A stretch of 64,000 bases of DNA, taken from contig NZ_CP126257.1 in NCBI RefSeq assembly GCF_003234175.2, positions 2,108,001 to 2,172,000 on the forward strand, read 5' to 3'. The stretch is from Curtobacterium sp. MCSS17_007. Its GTDB lineage: Bacteria; Actinomycetota; Actinomycetes; Actinomycetales; Microbacteriaceae. The notes beneath the pieces are model-generated. The model was given only the letters and a program-made list of their open reading frames with translations. It made no database searches and had not been told where the DNA came from. Below are positions 1 to 8,766 of the stretch, one piece after another. The first letter of the stretch is position 1. Each line of letters opens with the position of its first letter. Made by a program: the position numbers and the translations under genes.

Positions 1-2
1 CC

Positions 3-614
3 GCGTTCCGCAACGACACGATCACGACCGCGGGGAACGCCGCCTTCGCACTCGACCTGCTCGGGTCCGGCGACCGGCTCGTCTGGTACACCCCGGAGCC
101 GTCCTCGCCGGACGCTGCTCCCACGATCGGGTCACTCGCCCCGCCGTGGGTGCCCGGCGCGCTGCTGCTGCTCGCGCTCGTCGCGGTCGCCGCAGGTGTC
201 TGGCGCGGCCGCCGCCTCGGGCCCCTCGTCGTCGAGCGGATGCCCGTCGTCGTCCGTGCCTCGGAGACCACCGAGGGCCGCGCACGGCTCTACGCCAGGA
301 CCCGTGACCGCACGCACGCGTTGGACACCCTGCGGCTCGCAGCGCTCCGCCGGATCGGACGACGCCTCGGGCTCCCCCGCGGTGCCCACGTCGACGAGGT
401 CGTCCGCGCAGCGGCCCGCGCCACCGGTCGCTCCGACGCCGCGGTCGGCGCCGTCCTCGTGGGCGGCCCGACCACCGACGACCGCGCGCTCGTCGACGGC
501 GCCGCTGCGGTCGACGGACTCGAGCGCGCCGTCCGCACGGCGACCGGCGAGCCGGTCCCGCGCACCACCGACACCCGCACGTCCCACCGCAACCGACGAG
601 GAGCACGACCGTGA
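3..614 (+). CDS. DUF4350 domain protein, C-terminal part (start outside window)
   Basis: The first visible codons give RNDTITTAGNAAFALDLL and LVWYTP, which match the end of the extracytoplasmic DUF4350 domain. A proline-rich turn leads into one membrane helix (about nt 144-200), then a basic cytoplasmic tail with an RTRDRTHALDTLR stretch. The N-terminal part lies before the window. The stop overlaps the GTG start of moxR as GTGA, so the two are probably translationally coupled. The neighbours moxR and a DUF58 gene suggest one operon, as in the mycobacterial Rv3691-Rv3693 group. The biochemical role of the family is not established. Confidence 0.75.
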   Translation, partial: AFRNDTITTAGNAAFALDLLGSGDRLVWYTPEPSSPDAAPTIGSLAPPWVPGALLLLALVAVAAGVWRGRRLGPLVVERMPVVVRASETTEGRARLYARTRDRTHALDTLRLAALRRIGRRLGLPRGAHVDEVVRAAARATGRSDAAVGAVLVGGPTTDDRALVDGAAAVDGLERAVRTATGEPVPRTTDTRTSHRNRRGARP

Positions 615-1648
615 CCGATCCGTCACCCGCCCACACCCCGACGGAGACGACCCCGACGGACACCACCCGCGCGGCCACGACACCGGCGGCCGTCGCCCCC
701 GACCCGCTGCGGGCCGCGTTCGGACGGCTCCGCGCCGAGGTCGGCAAGGCCGTCGTCGGACAGGAGGGCGCGGTGTCGGGCATGATCGTCGGCATCCTCG
801 CCCAGGGCCACGTCCTGCTCGAGGGCGTCCCCGGTGTCGCGAAGACGCTGCTCGTCCGGAGCGTCGCCGCAGCGATGTCGCTCGACACGAAGCGCATCCA
901 GTTCACCCCCGACCTGATGCCCGGCGACGTGACCGGCTCGCTCGTGTTCGACGCCTCCACCGGCACCTTCCCGTTCCGTGAGGGCCCGGTGTTCACGAAC
1001 GTGCTGCTCGCCGACGAGGTCAACCGGACGCCGCCGAAGACGCAGTCCGCCCTGCTCGAGGCCATGGAGGAGCGCCAGGTGAGCGTCGACGGCCAGGCCC
1101 GTGCGCTGCCCGATCCGTTCTTCGTCGCGGCGACGATGAACCCGATCGAGTTCGAGGGCACCTACACGCTGCCGGAGGCCCAGCTCGACCGCTTCCTCAT
1201 GAAGCTCACGCTCGACGTGCCGCCGCGGGACGTCGAGTGGCAGGTGCTCCGCCGACACGCGGACGGGTTCGTCCCCCGGGACGTCCGGTCCGCCGGGGTG
1301 CAGCCGGTGCTCGGCGTGGACGAGGTCCTCGCCGCCCAGCGAGCCGTCCGGGCCGTCGGCGCGCGCGACGACGTCCTGGCGTACGTGGTCGACCTCGCCC
1401 GCGCCACCCGGCAGGCACCGTCGGTCCGCGTCGGGGTGAGCCCGCGCGGTGCCACGGCGCTCCTCGCCGCCGCGAAGGCCTGGGCGTGGCTCACCGGGTA
1501 CGACGCGATCACGCCGGATCACGTGCAGGCGATGCTGCTGCCGGTCTGGCGGCACCGGCTCCGGGTCGCCGCGGACGCCGAGCTCGAGGGCGTCGGCGCC
1601 GACGGGGTGCTGCAGCAGGTCGTCGAGCAGGTCCGGGTGCCCTTCTAG
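611..1648 (+). CDS. moxR: MoxR-family AAA+ ATPase
   Basis: This 345-residue protein has the full MoxR layout. After a Thr/Pro-rich N-terminus, Walker A (EGVPGVAKT) lies near residues 71-79 and Walker B with its sensor region (VLLADEVNRTPPK) near 131-143. A C-terminal lid domain follows. MoxR ATPases are thought to act as chaperones that mature or insert metal cofactors into partner proteins, and the partner often has a von Willebrand-like DUF58 protein, as here. The GTG start overlaps the upstream stop (GTGA) and the TAG stop shares one base with the next GTG, so the three genes form a tight operon. Confidence 0.93.
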   Translation: MTDPSPAHTPTETTPTDTTRAATTPAAVAPDPLRAAFGRLRAEVGKAVVGQEGAVSGMIVGILAQGHVLLEGVPGVAKTLLVRSVAAAMSLDTKRIQFTPDLMPGDVTGSLVFDASTGTFPFREGPVFTNVLLADEVNRTPPKTQSALLEAMEERQVSVDGQARALPDPFFVAATMNPIEFEGTYTLPEAQLDRFLMKLTLDVPPRDVEWQVLRRHADGFVPRDVRSAGVQPVLGVDEVLAAQRAVRAVGARDDVLAYVVDLARATRQAPSVRVGVSPRGATALLAAAKAWAWLTGYDAITPDHVQAMLLPVWRHRLRVAADAELEGVGADGVLQQVVEQVRVPF

Positions 1649-3006
1649 TGGCGGTCTCCGGCCGGTTCGTCGCACTCCTGGCTGTCGCGATCGTCCCCAC
1701 CGTGCTGCTGGGCAGCGCCTGGGCCGGCGTGGCATGGGACGCCGTCGTGGTGCTCGCCGCCGGGCTCGACGTCCTGCTCGCTGCCGACCCGCGCGGTGTC
1801 CGGGTCGAACGGCGCATGCCGCGGCTCGCACGCCGCGGGAGCACCACCGAGGGCACGCTCGTCCTCGTCAACGACGGACGCCGGGCCCTGCGCGCCGTGG
1901 TGCGGGACATGTGGGAGCCGTCGGCCGGTCACGCGCCGCGCCGGATCCGGGCGACCGTGCCCGCCGGCGAGCGCCGGACCGCCCGAATGCGGTTCGCGCC
2001 GTTCCGCCGCGGTCGACGGGCCACCGCGGGAGTGGCCGTCCGCGCCTTCGGGCCGCTCGGCCTCGCCGCACGGCAGCGTGTCCTCCCCGCACCCGGCGAA
2101 CTGGTCGTCACACCGCCGTTCCGGTCGCGTCGGCACCTGCCCTCGCGGCTCGCCCGGCTCCGCGAGCTGGACGGCGAGACCACGCTGCAGCTGCGTGGGC
2201 ACGGCACGGAGTTCGACTCCCTCCGCGACTACGTGCGCGGTGACGACGTCCGGTCGATCGACTGGCGCGCCACCGCCCGCCGGCAGGACCTGGTCGTGCG
2301 GACCTGGCGCCCGGAGCGCGACCGCCGGGTGGTCGTCGTCGTCGACGCCGGACGTGCCGGCGCCGGTCGGGTCGACGACGAACCCCGTCTCGACACGTTC
2401 ATCGAGTCCGCGCTGCTGCTCGGCGCCCTCGCCGCCGCTGCCGGCGACCGGGTCGACCTGGTCGTGCTCGACGACACCGTGCGGGACCGTGTGCACGGCG
2501 CCACGCGGAACGACGTCGTCCGGCGCTTCGGCGAACGGCTCGCACTCACGGAGCCCGGGCTCGCGGCGACGGACTGGTCGGCGGTCCCGGCCGTCGTCGA
2601 CTCCGTGACGACGTCGCGCGCGTTCGTCGTGCTCCTGTCGAGTCTCGACTCGGTCGGCGCCTCGGCCGACCTGCTCGCGGTCCTCCCCCGGCTCACCCGG
2701 CGGCACTCGGTCGTCGTCACGAGCATCGCGGACCCGGCCGTCGCGCGGATGGCGAGCGGCGCCCTGGACCCGGCCGGCGACGCACCGGAGCGGCGGGACG
2801 GGCCGGTGTCGCGCCTCCTGTCCGGATCGGGTGCCGGGGGCGACGTCTACCGGCGGGCGGCGGCGGAACGGACCCTGCTCGACGCCGAGGGCGTCGGGGA
2901 CGTGGCCCGCCGCGCCGGCGCCGAGGTCGTCCGGGGCGGTCCGGCGGCCGTGCCACCAGCCGTCGCCGACGCGTACATCCGAGCCAAGGCCGCGGGGCGG
3001 CTCTGA
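1648..3006 (+). CDS. DUF58 domain protein
   Basis: This 452-residue protein starts at a GTG that shares one base with the moxR stop. Two hydrophobic N-terminal segments (residues 5-50) would anchor it in the membrane. The DUF58 signature is clear: TEFDSLRDYVRGDDVRSIDW near residues 187-206, then RTWRPERDR and VVVVVDAG, which resembles the start of a von Willebrand factor A-like fold. The usual partner is MoxR, directly upstream. The open frame runs far upstream of 1648, but that part is an antisense-like shadow of moxR and is not included. The precise function of the family is unknown. Confidence 0.9.
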   Translation: MAVSGRFVALLAVAIVPTVLLGSAWAGVAWDAVVVLAAGLDVLLAADPRGVRVERRMPRLARRGSTTEGTLVLVNDGRRALRAVVRDMWEPSAGHAPRRIRATVPAGERRTARMRFAPFRRGRRATAGVAVRAFGPLGLAARQRVLPAPGELVVTPPFRSRRHLPSRLARLRELDGETTLQLRGHGTEFDSLRDYVRGDDVRSIDWRATARRQDLVVRTWRPERDRRVVVVVDAGRAGAGRVDDEPRLDTFIESALLLGALAAAAGDRVDLVVLDDTVRDRVHGATRNDVVRRFGERLALTEPGLAATDWSAVPAVVDSVTTSRAFVVLLSSLDSVGASADLLAVLPRLTRRHSVVVTSIADPAVARMASGALDPAGDAPERRDGPVSRLLSGSGAGGDVYRRAAAERTLLDAEGVGDVARRAGAEVVRGGPAAVPPAVADAYIRAKAAGRL

Positions 3007-3027
3007 CCGGACGGTCGACGGGCGGCG

Positions 3028-4023
3028 TCAGCCGGCGGTGAGCGCGGTCGCGCCGCGCTCGAACTCCTCGACGTCACCGCGCTCACCCGCGCGGTACGCG
3101 CGACCGCCGAGCACCCACTGGTACCAGAGCACCGCGGCGAGCGCGACGGTCCCGATGCCGATCTTGACCGGCCACGGCCAGTCCTGGCGGGTCACGACGC
3201 CCTCGACCAGGCCGGACAGCAGCAGCGTGAGCACGAGACCGACCGCGACCGTGAGGAGCGCGCGGCCGTCCTCGGCCAGCGCCTGCGATCGCGTGCGCGC
3301 GCCGGGGGCGATCCAGGACCAGAAGATCATCAGGCCCGCCGCGCCGGCGAGGAACACCGAGTACAGCTCGAGCTGGCCGTGCGGGGCGATCCAGAGGAAG
3401 AAGTCGCCGAGGCGGCCCTGCGAGTGCATGATCGCGGCGGAGACGCCGAGGCTCACCGCGTTCTGCACGATCGACAGCGGGACGTAGAGGCCCGTGATGC
3501 CGAACGCCACCATGCGCGCGGCGATGAACGCGTTGTTCGACCACACCTGGGCGGTGAAGGCCCCCAGACCGTGGTCGGAGTAGTACGCCTGGAAGTCCTC
3601 CGTCGCGTACTGCCGCAGGGCCTCGGGCGTCCCGAAGGTGGCCACCGCACCGGGGGTCGCGGCGATCCAGACCGCGACGATCGCCGCGATCGCGACCGTC
3701 GCCGCCGCCACCCACAGCGTCGCCCAGCGGATCCGGTACAGCGCCGCCGGGAGCTGCCGGGTGGAGAACGTCGCCACGGCGGCCAGCGGGTCCACCGGGG
3801 TGCCCGTGAACCGGAGCCGGGCGCGGAAGACCGTGCGGGAGAGGCGGTCGCCCACCGTCGAGGCCGGTGCGACGCCGCGGACACGGGCGAGGTCGGTCGC
3901 GACCTCCTGGTAGCCGCTGACCAGCCGGTCCGCGTCGGCACCGGACACGTGCCGCGCGCGGGCGAGCCGGTCGACCTCGTCCCAGCGACCGCCGTGCACC
4001 GCGCTGTAGGCCTCAAGGTCCAC
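3028..4023 (-). CDS. SpoIIM-like (stage II sporulation protein M family) membrane protein
   Basis: This 331-residue polytopic membrane protein has about 110 cytoplasmic N-terminal residues (MDLEAYSAVHGGRWDEVDRL) and then about five hydrophobic segments. Motifs such as SNNAFIAARMVAFGITGLYV and APHGQLEL are typical of the SpoIIM/DUF95 family. The GTG start at 4023 has GGGGGAG four bases upstream. The open frame continues further upstream but is Arg-rich and lacks family features. It is divergent from the RDD gene and tail-to-tail with DUF58. In non-sporulating actinobacteria the name reflects homology only. A link to the MoxR system is inferred from conserved order. Confidence 0.88.
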   Translation of the reverse strand: MDLEAYSAVHGGRWDEVDRLARARHVSGADADRLVSGYQEVATDLARVRGVAPASTVGDRLSRTVFRARLRFTGTPVDPLAAVATFSTRQLPAALYRIRWATLWVAAATVAIAAIVAVWIAATPGAVATFGTPEALRQYATEDFQAYYSDHGLGAFTAQVWSNNAFIAARMVAFGITGLYVPLSIVQNAVSLGVSAAIMHSQGRLGDFFLWIAPHGQLELYSVFLAGAAGLMIFWSWIAPGARTRSQALAEDGRALLTVAVGLVLTLLLSGLVEGVVTRQDWPWPVKIGIGTVALAAVLWYQWVLGGRAYRAGERGDVEEFERGATALTAG

Positions 4024-4073
4024 GTGACTCCCCCGATCGTGCGCTCCGGGTCCCCACGGGGACCCGCTCACGA

Positions 4074-4079
4074 CAGAAT
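4074..4079 (+). promoter_or_regulatory. Possible -10 element of a leaderless RDD gene
   Basis: CAGAAT ends six bases before the ATG at 4086. Transcription would begin at or next to the start codon. No ribosome binding site lies between them. Confidence 0.4.
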
Positions 4080-4085
4080 GATCCC

Positions 4086-4955
4086 ATGGGGAAGACGCGC
4101 GTGCCACGGGACCTGTCCGACGCCCGTTTCGGCGGTGCGCTCGACGAGAGCGCCGACGAGCTCGTCGTCGGTGAGGCCGTCGCACTCGACGTGCAGCCGG
4201 CGGGCATCGCGCTGCGGCTCGCGGCGGCGCTGCTCGACGGTGCGTGCCTCGTGACGCTGCTCGTCATGCTGCTGTTCGGGGTCTCGCGGGTGTGGCCGAC
4301 CGGCGCTGACCCCGTGTGGCTCCTGCCCCTGGGCATCGGGGCCGGGGTCACGGTGCTCGTGCTCGTCCCCGCCGGTGTCGAGACCGTCACGCGGGGCAAG
4401 AGCGTCGGACGGTACGCCGCCGGGACCCGCGTCGTGCGACTGGACGGTGGAGCGATCGGCTTCCGACACGCGTTCACCCGCGCGCTCGTCGGGCTGCTCG
4501 AGCTCTGGTCCACCCTGGGCTCCGTGGCCTTCGTCGTCGCGTTGTTCGGCTCGCGGCCGCGGCGGCTCGGCGACCTGCTCGCCGGGACCTTCGTGCAGCA
4601 CGAGCGCGGTGCCCGCCGGCGGGACGTGCAGGTGCTCCTGCCGGTCGAGCTCGTGCCGTGGGCGGCCGTGGCGGACGTGTCGGCCCTGCCCCAGCGGCTC
4701 GAGGACCGTCTCGGCGCGTTCTTCCGGTCCGTCGCCGACCTGCGACCGGAGGCGCGGGAGGCCACGGCACGGACGCTCGCGGCGGCCGTCGCCGAGTACG
4801 CCCACCCGGTGCCCGACGTCCACCCCGAGGTGTTCCTGGCCGGGGTGGTCGCCGTGCGGCGGGAGCGCGACGTGCGGGCGCTGCGCGCGAGGGCGGCGCT
4901 GCTCGACGGTGCCGCCGCGGTCGCCGGGGCGCGACCGCCGGGCTTCCCGCGCTGA
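4086..4955 (+). CDS. RDD family membrane protein
   Basis: This 289-residue protein has the RDD arrangement: AGIALRLAAALLDG, where the conserved Arg and Asp flank the first membrane segment (residues 39-52), two further hydrophobic segments, and the family motif VTRGKSVGRYAAGTRVV (about residues 100-116). A last helix precedes GSRPRRLGDLLAGTFV, followed by a roughly 100-residue cytoplasmic tail. The family is widespread, and its role (possibly transport) is not settled. It is divergent from the SpoIIM-like gene, as in Rv3694c/Rv3695. The ATG lies six bases after a -10-like CAGAAT, which supports this start. Confidence 0.9.
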   Translation: MGKTRVPRDLSDARFGGALDESADELVVGEAVALDVQPAGIALRLAAALLDGACLVTLLVMLLFGVSRVWPTGADPVWLLPLGIGAGVTVLVLVPAGVETVTRGKSVGRYAAGTRVVRLDGGAIGFRHAFTRALVGLLELWSTLGSVAFVVALFGSRPRRLGDLLAGTFVQHERGARRRDVQVLLPVELVPWAAVADVSALPQRLEDRLGAFFRSVADLRPEAREATARTLAAAVAEYAHPVPDVHPEVFLAGVVAVRRERDVRALRARAALLDGAAAVAGARPPGFPR

Positions 4956-4956
4956 C

Positions 4957-4995
4957 ACGACGAGCGGCGCACCGCGCGGCGGTCGCCGTGCGTCG

Positions 4996-4996
<1 letters not shown>
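4957..4996. terminator. Bidirectional hairpin between RDD gene and sahH
   Basis: ACGACGAGCGGCG pairs with CGCCGTGCGTCGT, giving 11 base pairs with one 2x2 internal mismatch and a 14-base loop. It lies between two convergent stop codons and touches the sahH stop. There is no U-tract. Confidence 0.5.
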
Positions 4997-6474
<1,478 letters not shown>

Positions 6475-6480
6475 GTCGTC

Positions 6481-6486
6481 AGTCTG
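6481..6486 (-). promoter_or_regulatory. Possible -10 element for leaderless sahH
   Basis: On the minus strand CAGACT ends six bases before the ATG at 6474. This is the same spacing seen at many other starts in the window. Confidence 0.4.
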
Positions 6487-6532
6487 GCACGGCGGGACCC
6501 GCGGGCACCGGGAGACGACGGCGCACGACCGA

Positions 6533-6784
6533 TCAGGACGCGCCCGTGCCCTCCGGTGCGGCTGCGGGTCGGTCGGCGTCGCGCCGGAGCGGCTCGCGAC
6601 GCACGACGTCCCAGCCACGAGGGACCCGCAGGCGGGCCGCGTGCCGCGCGCACAGGTCGTACCCGTGCGGTTCGACCCGTGTCGACAACGGACCGACGAC
6701 GACCATGGAGTCGGCGTAGTCGTACGTCAGGGTCGCCGACGCGCTCGCGCCACAGGCGACCTTGCTGCAGATCCGTACGTCCAT
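6533..6784 (-). CDS. DUF3499 family protein
   Basis: This 83-residue protein has a treble-clef-like cysteine pattern. [10 protein letters not shown] near the N-terminus (Cys7 and Cys12) and [12 protein letters not shown] further on supply putative metal ligands, and LTYDYADS is typical of the family. Orthologues (Rv3258c in M. tuberculosis) lie next to a metallopeptidase-family gene and near whiB2, as here. A zinc ribbon is inferred from the Cys/His spacing. Function is unknown. The ATG at 6784 follows TAGGGT by ten bases on the minus strand. The longer upstream frame overlaps the divergent gene and is rejected. Confidence 0.88.
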   Translation of the reverse strand: MDVRICSKVACGASASATLTYDYADSMVVVGPLSTRVEPHGYDLCARHAARLRVPRGWDVVRREPLRRDADRPAAAPEGTGAS

Positions 6785-6794
6785 ACCGGCACCG

Positions 6795-6800
6795 ACCCTA
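6795..6800 (-). promoter_or_regulatory. Possible -10 element for the DUF3499 gene
   Basis: TAGGGT on the minus strand ends ten bases before the ATG at 6784, so any leader would be only a few bases long. It lies 51 bases from the TACCAT element serving the opposite strand. Confidence 0.35.
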
Positions 6801-6851
6801 CCGGTCGCCCCGCAGGGGTCGTGCGCCGCGAGGGGACGCACCCCCGCCGCG

Positions 6852-6857
6852 TACCAT
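6852..6857 (+). promoter_or_regulatory. Possible -10 element for the leaderless metallopeptidase-family gene
   Basis: TACCAT is followed by GGCGGG and the ATG at 6864. The six-base spacing favours this ATG over the out-of-frame ATG at 6855. Confidence 0.45.
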
Positions 6858-6863
6858 GGCGGG

Positions 6864-7304
6864 ATGCGCCGGAAGCCTCGTCTCGTCACCCCCGTCGACC
6901 GCGCCAGGGGCCGTTCCCGGCACGGCCGCGGCGGCCGGTCGAGCGTGACCGGACCGGACCTCGCGCCTGTGATCACCCGTGCCGAGACCTTCGACCGGAT
7001 CGTCGGGGACACCGCCCACTACCTGGTCGGCCTCTGGCCGGACGAGCTCGCGGGCGTCGTGTTCCAGGTCGCGGACATGCCGACGGACCAGACGCTCCCC
7101 GACCGGCTGCCGCGCTGGCGCGTGGACCGGGACGAGCGCCGGGTGACGCTCTTCCGGATCCCCGTGGAGCGGGTGACGCGGAGCCCCGAGAAGGACGACA
7201 CCGACCGCCGGGTCATCGTCGAGACGGCCGTCTTCCGCGCGGTCGGCGAGTTGCTCGACAAGGACCCGTGGGACCTGGCTCCCGACCGCTACCGGCACTG
7301 GTGA
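6864..7304 (+). CDS. Metallopeptidase-family (zincin-like) protein with degenerate active site
   Basis: This 146-residue protein has a very basic N-terminus (MRRKPRLVTPVDRARGRSRH) followed by a domain whose position and outline match the small zincin-like family divergently paired with DUF3499 (Rv3259 in M. tuberculosis). Matching elements are FDRIVGDTAHYLVGLWPDEL at the start and a C-terminal RVIVETAVFRAVGELL segment. Active members have HExxH at the latter place. Here the aligned residues read ETAVF, so both histidines and the glutamate are missing and no protease activity is expected. The family call rests largely on gene order and weak similarity. The start is supported by the TACCAT element. 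Confidence 0.6.
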   Translation: MRRKPRLVTPVDRARGRSRHGRGGRSSVTGPDLAPVITRAETFDRIVGDTAHYLVGLWPDELAGVVFQVADMPTDQTLPDRLPRWRVDRDERRVTLFRIPVERVTRSPEKDDTDRRVIVETAVFRAVGELLDKDPWDLAPDRYRHW

Positions 7305-7311
7305 ACCCGGG

Positions 7312-7334
7312 CGGCCGGGGCGAAGCGCCGGCCC
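7312..7334. terminator. Weak hairpin between convergent genes
   Basis: GGCCGGGGCG-AAG-CGCCGGCC can fold with a bulge in the 57-base gap between the metallopeptidase-family gene and the DUF5719 gene. It is imperfect compared with the other hairpins in this window. Confidence 0.3.
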
Positions 7335-7362
7335 CGACGTGGCGCCGGATCCGGGGCCGCGA

Positions 7363-8766
7363 TCAGGGGTAGACCCGCAGCGGGGTCGAGACATCCGTCG
7401 CCGGCCGGACCGGGAACCCGGCGACGCCGTCGTCCGCGTCGTAGCTGACCCCGGCCACGATCCCCTCGGCACCCGTGAGGACCAGCTGGCTCGAGACCGG
7501 CACGCCCACGGTCGCCGTCGCGCCCGACGCCACGTCCACGTCCCGGGTCCGGTCCCCCGAGCGGACGGTCACCGTCGCGTCCGACCGCGTCGGGTTCACC
7601 AGGGTGAGCTGCGCACCGCCGCCCGGCGCGACCGCGGTGACGACCTCGTCCCCGAGCGCCTCGGCCGACGCGAACCAGCCGAGGTCGGTGCGGCCGTCGT
7701 CCGTCGGCACCGTGGTCCGCGCGCCGGCGACCACCGGCTCGGTCGACGTCACCGTGAACGAGTACCGACCGTCGGGGAAGTCGTCGAGCGCGACGTCCGT
7801 GACGACGCCCGGCTCGGCCGTGGCGTTCACGGTGGTCCCGCCGCCGTCCGCGGTGGTGATCCCGACGGTGACGCGCGCCGCACGGTCACCGGGCACGAAC
7901 AGGCGGAGCACGGGGGCCGCGTCGGCCGCGTCGTCACCGCGCTGCGCCGCCTGGGCGTCGCGGAGGACGACCGCGGGGATGACCTGCGTGCGGGCGGGAG
8001 CCGCCCCGCCGGAGACGATGTCGTAGCCACCCGGGGTCAGCGTCCGGACGATGCTCTCCTGCATGTGGGCGACGATCTGCCCGCCGGACGACGTCACGTG
8101 CACGACGGTCGACCCCTGGTCGGAGACGAACCCCGACAGCGGGACGACCTTCTGCGTGTTCGGTGCGACGACGATGCCGGTGGTGCCCGGCGCCGTGACG
8201 GTGCCGGACGCGTCGTAGACGTCGAGGTCGACCGTCGCGTTGACGTCCGTCGGGTTCGACAGGGTCACCAGGCTCGTCCGGCCGGTCTCCGTGGACCCGC
8301 CGACGAGCCACGTCGACTGCCCCGGGTCGTCGCAGGACGCGGCGGCGAAGCCGACCAGGTCGCCCGAGGACACGCTCTGCGAGCTGCTGCCGGCGACCTG
8401 CGGGGTCGTGTCGCCCGCCGGCGCGGTGAGGAGCTGCGGGTCGCTGCCGCCGGTCGACGACGGCCGCAGCGTCGACCGGTCGACCCGGGAGCCGGTCGTG
8501 GCCGTCGCCACCACGGACGACCCGACGGTGCTCGCCGTCGTGGCGTCGTTGCCCGACTCGTCGGACAGGCGCAGCGCGCTCCCGGCGCACACGCGCTCGG
8601 CATCGGCCGGCACGGGGGTGACGGTCCGACCGGCAGGACGGGCCGCGGTGCCCTCGGTGCCGATCGCGTGCGCCGCGGTGACGGCGCCGGCGGCGACGAC
8701 CACGGCGACCGCTGTCGCGGTGCCGCGGACGACCCAGCGTCGGACTGAGCCGGTGGTGGTGCTCAT
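7363..8766 (-). CDS. DUF5719 family secreted or membrane-anchored protein
   Basis: This 467-residue protein begins with RRWVVRGTATAVAVVVAAGA, a signal or anchor helix at residues 9-30. It continues as an extracytoplasmic beta-rich region with repeated segments such as LVTLSNPTDVNATVDLDVYD and LTLVNPTRSDATVTV. The domain is the actinobacterial DUF5719 family, which commonly follows a large membrane glycosyltransferase. Here the ATG overlaps the stop of that gene (ATGA), so expression is coupled. A role at the cell surface is inferred from topology. The biochemical function is unknown. Confidence 0.85.
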   Translation of the reverse strand: MSTTTGSVRRWVVRGTATAVAVVVAAGAVTAAHAIGTEGTAARPAGRTVTPVPADAERVCAGSALRLSDESGNDATTASTVGSSVVATATTGSRVDRSTLRPSSTGGSDPQLLTAPAGDTTPQVAGSSSQSVSSGDLVGFAAASCDDPGQSTWLVGGSTETGRTSLVTLSNPTDVNATVDLDVYDASGTVTAPGTTGIVVAPNTQKVVPLSGFVSDQGSTVVHVTSSGGQIVAHMQESIVRTLTPGGYDIVSGGAAPARTQVIPAVVLRDAQAAQRGDDAADAAPVLRLFVPGDRAARVTVGITTADGGGTTVNATAEPGVVTDVALDDFPDGRYSFTVTSTEPVVAGARTTVPTDDGRTDLGWFASAEALGDEVVTAVAPGGGAQLTLVNPTRSDATVTVRSGDRTRDVDVASGATATVGVPVSSQLVLTGAEGIVAGVSYDADDGVAGFPVRPATDVSTPLRVYP

